DNA of 64,000 nucleotides from Cordylochernes scorpioides (taxonomy: Eukaryota; Arthropoda; Arachnida; Pseudoscorpiones; Chernetidae): contig CP092880.1 in the NCBI GenBank assembly GCA_030710605.1, forward strand, positions 9,972,072 through 10,036,071, read 5' to 3'. This document shows positions 62,801 through 64,000 of the stretch, piece by piece. The notes under the pieces were generated by a model. The model was given only the letters and a program-made list of their open reading frames with translations, was not told where the DNA came from and ran no database searches. The stretch's first letter is position 1. Each line of letters begins with the position of its first letter. The position numbers and the translations under genes were made by a program.

Positions 62801-64000
62801 TGTTCCTGGTATTGGAGGCAAAGTAGAAATCCTGATCTGCCTTGAAGTCATAGAGGAATTTGGTGGATTCGTCTCCAATCTGGCAAATGGAGTCAGTATA
62901 CATCAGCTTCTTGGTCTGGTGGATGGAACAGCCTGAAGGACTGGGCCAGATGATCTTCATGGAGCATTCGTTCTGGGTTGGAATCAAGTGGGGACTTCCC
63001 TGTGGCACACAACTCCACCATCAGTTACTGGGCCTCTTTACCAGCTTTTTTTTTTTGCTTATCCCTAGTACACGTGGTACAGGCCATGATAATCATGGTG
63101 GGTAGTTAGCGACTGCTTTTTACTGTAAGCGCACCACATGTCTACACATGTGAAAGCAGTTCGACTTTGCACTTACAAATGTGCCAGAGCCCCGTTTGGT
63201 TACTTGCACTCGTTGGTGGGGTTGGACTTTTGCAAGAATCGGGTGGCCATTGGAGCATTTTTTTTTTTAAACAGAAAAAAGTGTCCAATGCGGGGATCGA
63301 ACCCGGGTCGTAGTGGTCGTAAACCAAACGGTTTAACCAGCCTTCCACCGACCAGATTTTTGAAGATAACAAACAAGCCTATGCTATCCAAATGACAAGA
63401 TAATACAGTAAAGTCTGTCTTGATACAATTTTTTTATCCAAGACATTGATTTAGAATATGTCAGTCAAATAAATAAATAAAAAAGAGTATGTATAAAAGC
63501 TAAGCTAAATTAATTGAGTAGGTATTCTTTTTGAAAGAATTGGGAACAGCTAAGTCAGATTTGATTATGCAAAAAAGCATAAATATGTAAAGTTCTTTAA
63601 AAGATTTGAAAAAAAAAAACTGATAAAGCACAATTTGGATTATAGATACAAGAAGACCTAATCCAAATAAATTAATAGTGTGTGACATTTTGGTAACAGT
63701 GCTGTTATCATCAGACAAAACTACGCTGTTACCGAAACATCACACACTATGGATCTTGCATCTATCTTCTCATTATACAGAAAGGAAAGTTAGGTAGGTA
63801 GCTTACCCAGGATTCGCTGCAGTAGAAGGTAATGTCTGCGCGGAACTGCCTGTTGTGGCATCGATTGCCGAAGAGCACCAAAGTAATGGAGCTGCCCCTG
63901 TGTTTCTGGACATAGTAGGGGAGCTGGCGGGAGGCTGTGTTGACCACAGTGGTCCCGTTGAATGTACAGAGCATGTTGCCATTGCAGGGGAGCAGATGGG
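59815..64000 (-). CDS. IGF2R: Cation-independent mannose-6-phosphate receptor-like gene, 3' part
   Basis: Nine exons on the minus strand, from the window edge to 59815, join in consistent phase with AG acceptors and GT donors. The encoded protein has one partial and three further MRH (CIMR-type) repeats, with signature blocks such as ITLVLFGNRC, IHLYDLTPIVVPSN, LVLKYTWGDKC, RHATIIFYC and CSYAFTWTTPLAC. A single transmembrane segment and a cytoplasmic stretch follow. Family knowledge: such receptors bind phosphomannosyl lysosomal enzymes in the Golgi and endosomes and recycle through their cytoplasmic tails. The ligand specificity of these repeats is not shown. The N-terminal part and the sorting-signal exons are not seen. 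Alternative: another multi-MRH membrane protein. Confidence 0.8.
60018..60136 (-). CDS. IGF2R: Receptor exon 8: transmembrane segment
   Basis: Acceptor CTGTAG and donor GTACTTAC bound 119 nt. It encodes QQQSETGMSRYFFYF, then about 22 hydrophobic residues (LLSFMGFLLLSASILGILTC), then IPKT and two bases of a split codon. The run is long enough to cross the membrane once. Confidence 0.8.
60193..60449 (-). CDS. IGF2R: Receptor exon 7: second half of last MRH repeat
   Basis: 257 nt between acceptor GATCCAG and donor GTAAGTTG. Reads LVLKYTWGDKC, then the Arg of RHATIIFYC, and ends CSYAFTWTTPLAC plus five residues. These are the core strands and the conserved disulphide Cys of an MRH repeat. Ends in phase 0. 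Confidence 0.85.
60642..61067 (-). mobile_element. Non-autonomous Helitron in receptor intron
   Basis: The 3' hairpin (GGGC-AAC-class), GGGTCATTCGG and CTAG end lies at 60642, and the 5' end TCTATATACAGTTACG at 61067. It s in the intron between exons 6 and 7 on the gene's own strand. Confidence 0.8.
61473..61610 (-). CDS. IGF2R: Receptor exon 6: first half of last MRH repeat
   Basis: 138 nt, acceptor TGTACAG and donor GTGAGTGG. Reads YIYSLEKLRGQIYALHLPG then IIQLQVCQSHGLSSSTSC. The L-P-G-beta-C pattern is the early strand region of a CIMR repeat. Phase 1 at both ends. Confidence 0.8.
61664..61787 (-). CDS. IGF2R: Receptor exon 5: end of third MRH repeat and linker
   Basis: 124 nt, acceptor CCCCCAG and donor GTAAATG. 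Starts HSRPIYVKTEGCVHHSIWP and goes on to DCSVRNPATG, which opens the last repeat. Cys residues at both repeats' boundaries are conserved in number. Confidence 0.75.
61848..61980 (-). CDS. IGF2R: Receptor exon 4: part of third MRH repeat
   Basis: 133 nt, acceptor GGCCCAG and donor GTAAGTT. Reads EKRLLLEYIDYQPCL, then VTYKIEMICSHSIY. The strands fit the 'L-L-Y--G--C / Y-I-I-C' core of the repeat. Starts in phase 2, ends in phase 0. Confidence 0.75.
62042..62108 (-). CDS. IGF2R: Receptor exon 3: short linking exon
   Basis: 67 nt, acceptor TTTTTCAG and donor GTAAGTTC. Reads FSTYNGAFLKPGQITVESQA. Phases (1 in, 2 out) match both neighbours exactly, which supports it despite its small size. Confidence 0.7.
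62324..62999 (-). CDS. IGF2R: Receptor exon 2: end of repeat, one full MRH repeat, start of next
   Basis: 676 nt, acceptor GTGCCACAG and donor GTGAGTATC, coding 225 residues. PTQNECSMKIIWPSPSGC closes the previous repeat. CSIHQTKKLMYTDSICQIGD begins a full one whose core includes AEYRTTIRFFC and CWSIIDWYSMAAC. TCTVKGPNNIHLYDLTPI then starts the next. Cys spacing is regular throughout. Confidence 0.85.
63045..63354 (-). repeat. tRNA-headed SINE family A in receptor intron
   Basis: Complete-looking copy with B box GGTTCGATCCCC in the minus-strand tRNA-like head, and a tail of A (T run at 63045-63056). It lies in the intron between exons 1 and 2, only about 45 bp from the exon 2 acceptor. Confidence 0.85.
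63621..63749. repeat. Hammerhead-like family 1 repeat in receptor intron
   Basis: GATAAAGCACAATTTGG, CCTAATCCAAATAAATTAAT and GTGTGTGACATTTTGGTAAC, then the short facing arm CGCTGTTACCGAAACATCAC. Compact copy with the arms almost fused. Confidence 0.7.
63807..64000 (-). CDS. IGF2R: Receptor exon 1 in window: MRH repeat, partial
   Basis: Open to the window edge; donor GTAAGC follows 63807. Reads CNGNMLCTFNGTTV, then SSITLVLFGNRCHN and FRADITFYCSESW in phase 0. The 'I-L-L-G-x-x-C' and 'R-x-x-I-T-F-Y-C' strands are a CIMR repeat. The acceptor is outside the window. Confidence 0.8.

Noticed and set aside
1..64000. CRISPR arrays, bacterial operons, riboswitches
   Set aside because: No regularly spaced direct repeats with unique spacers and no prokaryotic gene organisation. 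The window is eukaryotic.

Overview
This window is invertebrate nuclear DNA. It is AT-rich, spliced genes are sparse, and retrotransposons, DNA transposons, Helitrons and short repeats make up most of it. An arthropod, perhaps a chelicerate, is my best guess from the style of the gypsy, BEL and mariner proteins; this is an inference and is not proven. Nothing here is bacterial.

Layout. 1-761: end of a Tc1/mariner-type transposon whose transposase runs off the window edge. 766-6902: Helitron remnant split by a gypsy-type LTR element (928-6688) with identical LTRs but a wrecked interior. 7153-8475: broken mariner (DD34D). 8520-8845: probable Penelope-like remnant. 9084-9805: 27-bp minisatellite beside a host exon (9814-9986). 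11041-11785: cluster of palindromic repeats carrying hammerhead-ribozyme-like cores. 12422-15272: second decayed LTR element. 15616-20676: BEL/Pao element with identical LTRs and a 5-bp target duplication; its single 1403-codon ORF lacks the reverse transcriptase core and the integrase. 20941-34029: mosaic of SINEs, MITEs, hammerhead-like repeats, one tRNA-Gly gene, two LINE fragments, a Helitron and two solo LTRs.

34850-54540 is a multi-level nest. An old gypsy element is split by a younger gypsy (35404-39828) and by a copia element (40167-52387). The copia is itself split by another gypsy (40660-45181) and by Helitron-derived DNA (47011-50604), which carries a U2 snRNA 5' fragment. Most of these insertions have perfect target duplications, so the order of events can be read.

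54541-59800 is mostly unassigned AT-rich sequence with MITEs, Helitrons, hammerhead-like repeats and a hairpin.

59815-64000 holds the main host gene, on the minus strand: nine exons of a cation-independent mannose-6-phosphate receptor-like protein (several MRH/CIMR repeats, then a transmembrane exon and the start of the cytoplasmic tail). Splice sites and phases agree across all nine exons. Its introns contain a Helitron, a SINE and a hammerhead-like repeat.

The most unusual signal is a set of short palindromic repeat families. Their arms fold into hammerhead-like cores, and they insert with 10-16 bp target duplications. This suggests non-autonomous Penelope-like retroelements rather than ordinary MITEs.
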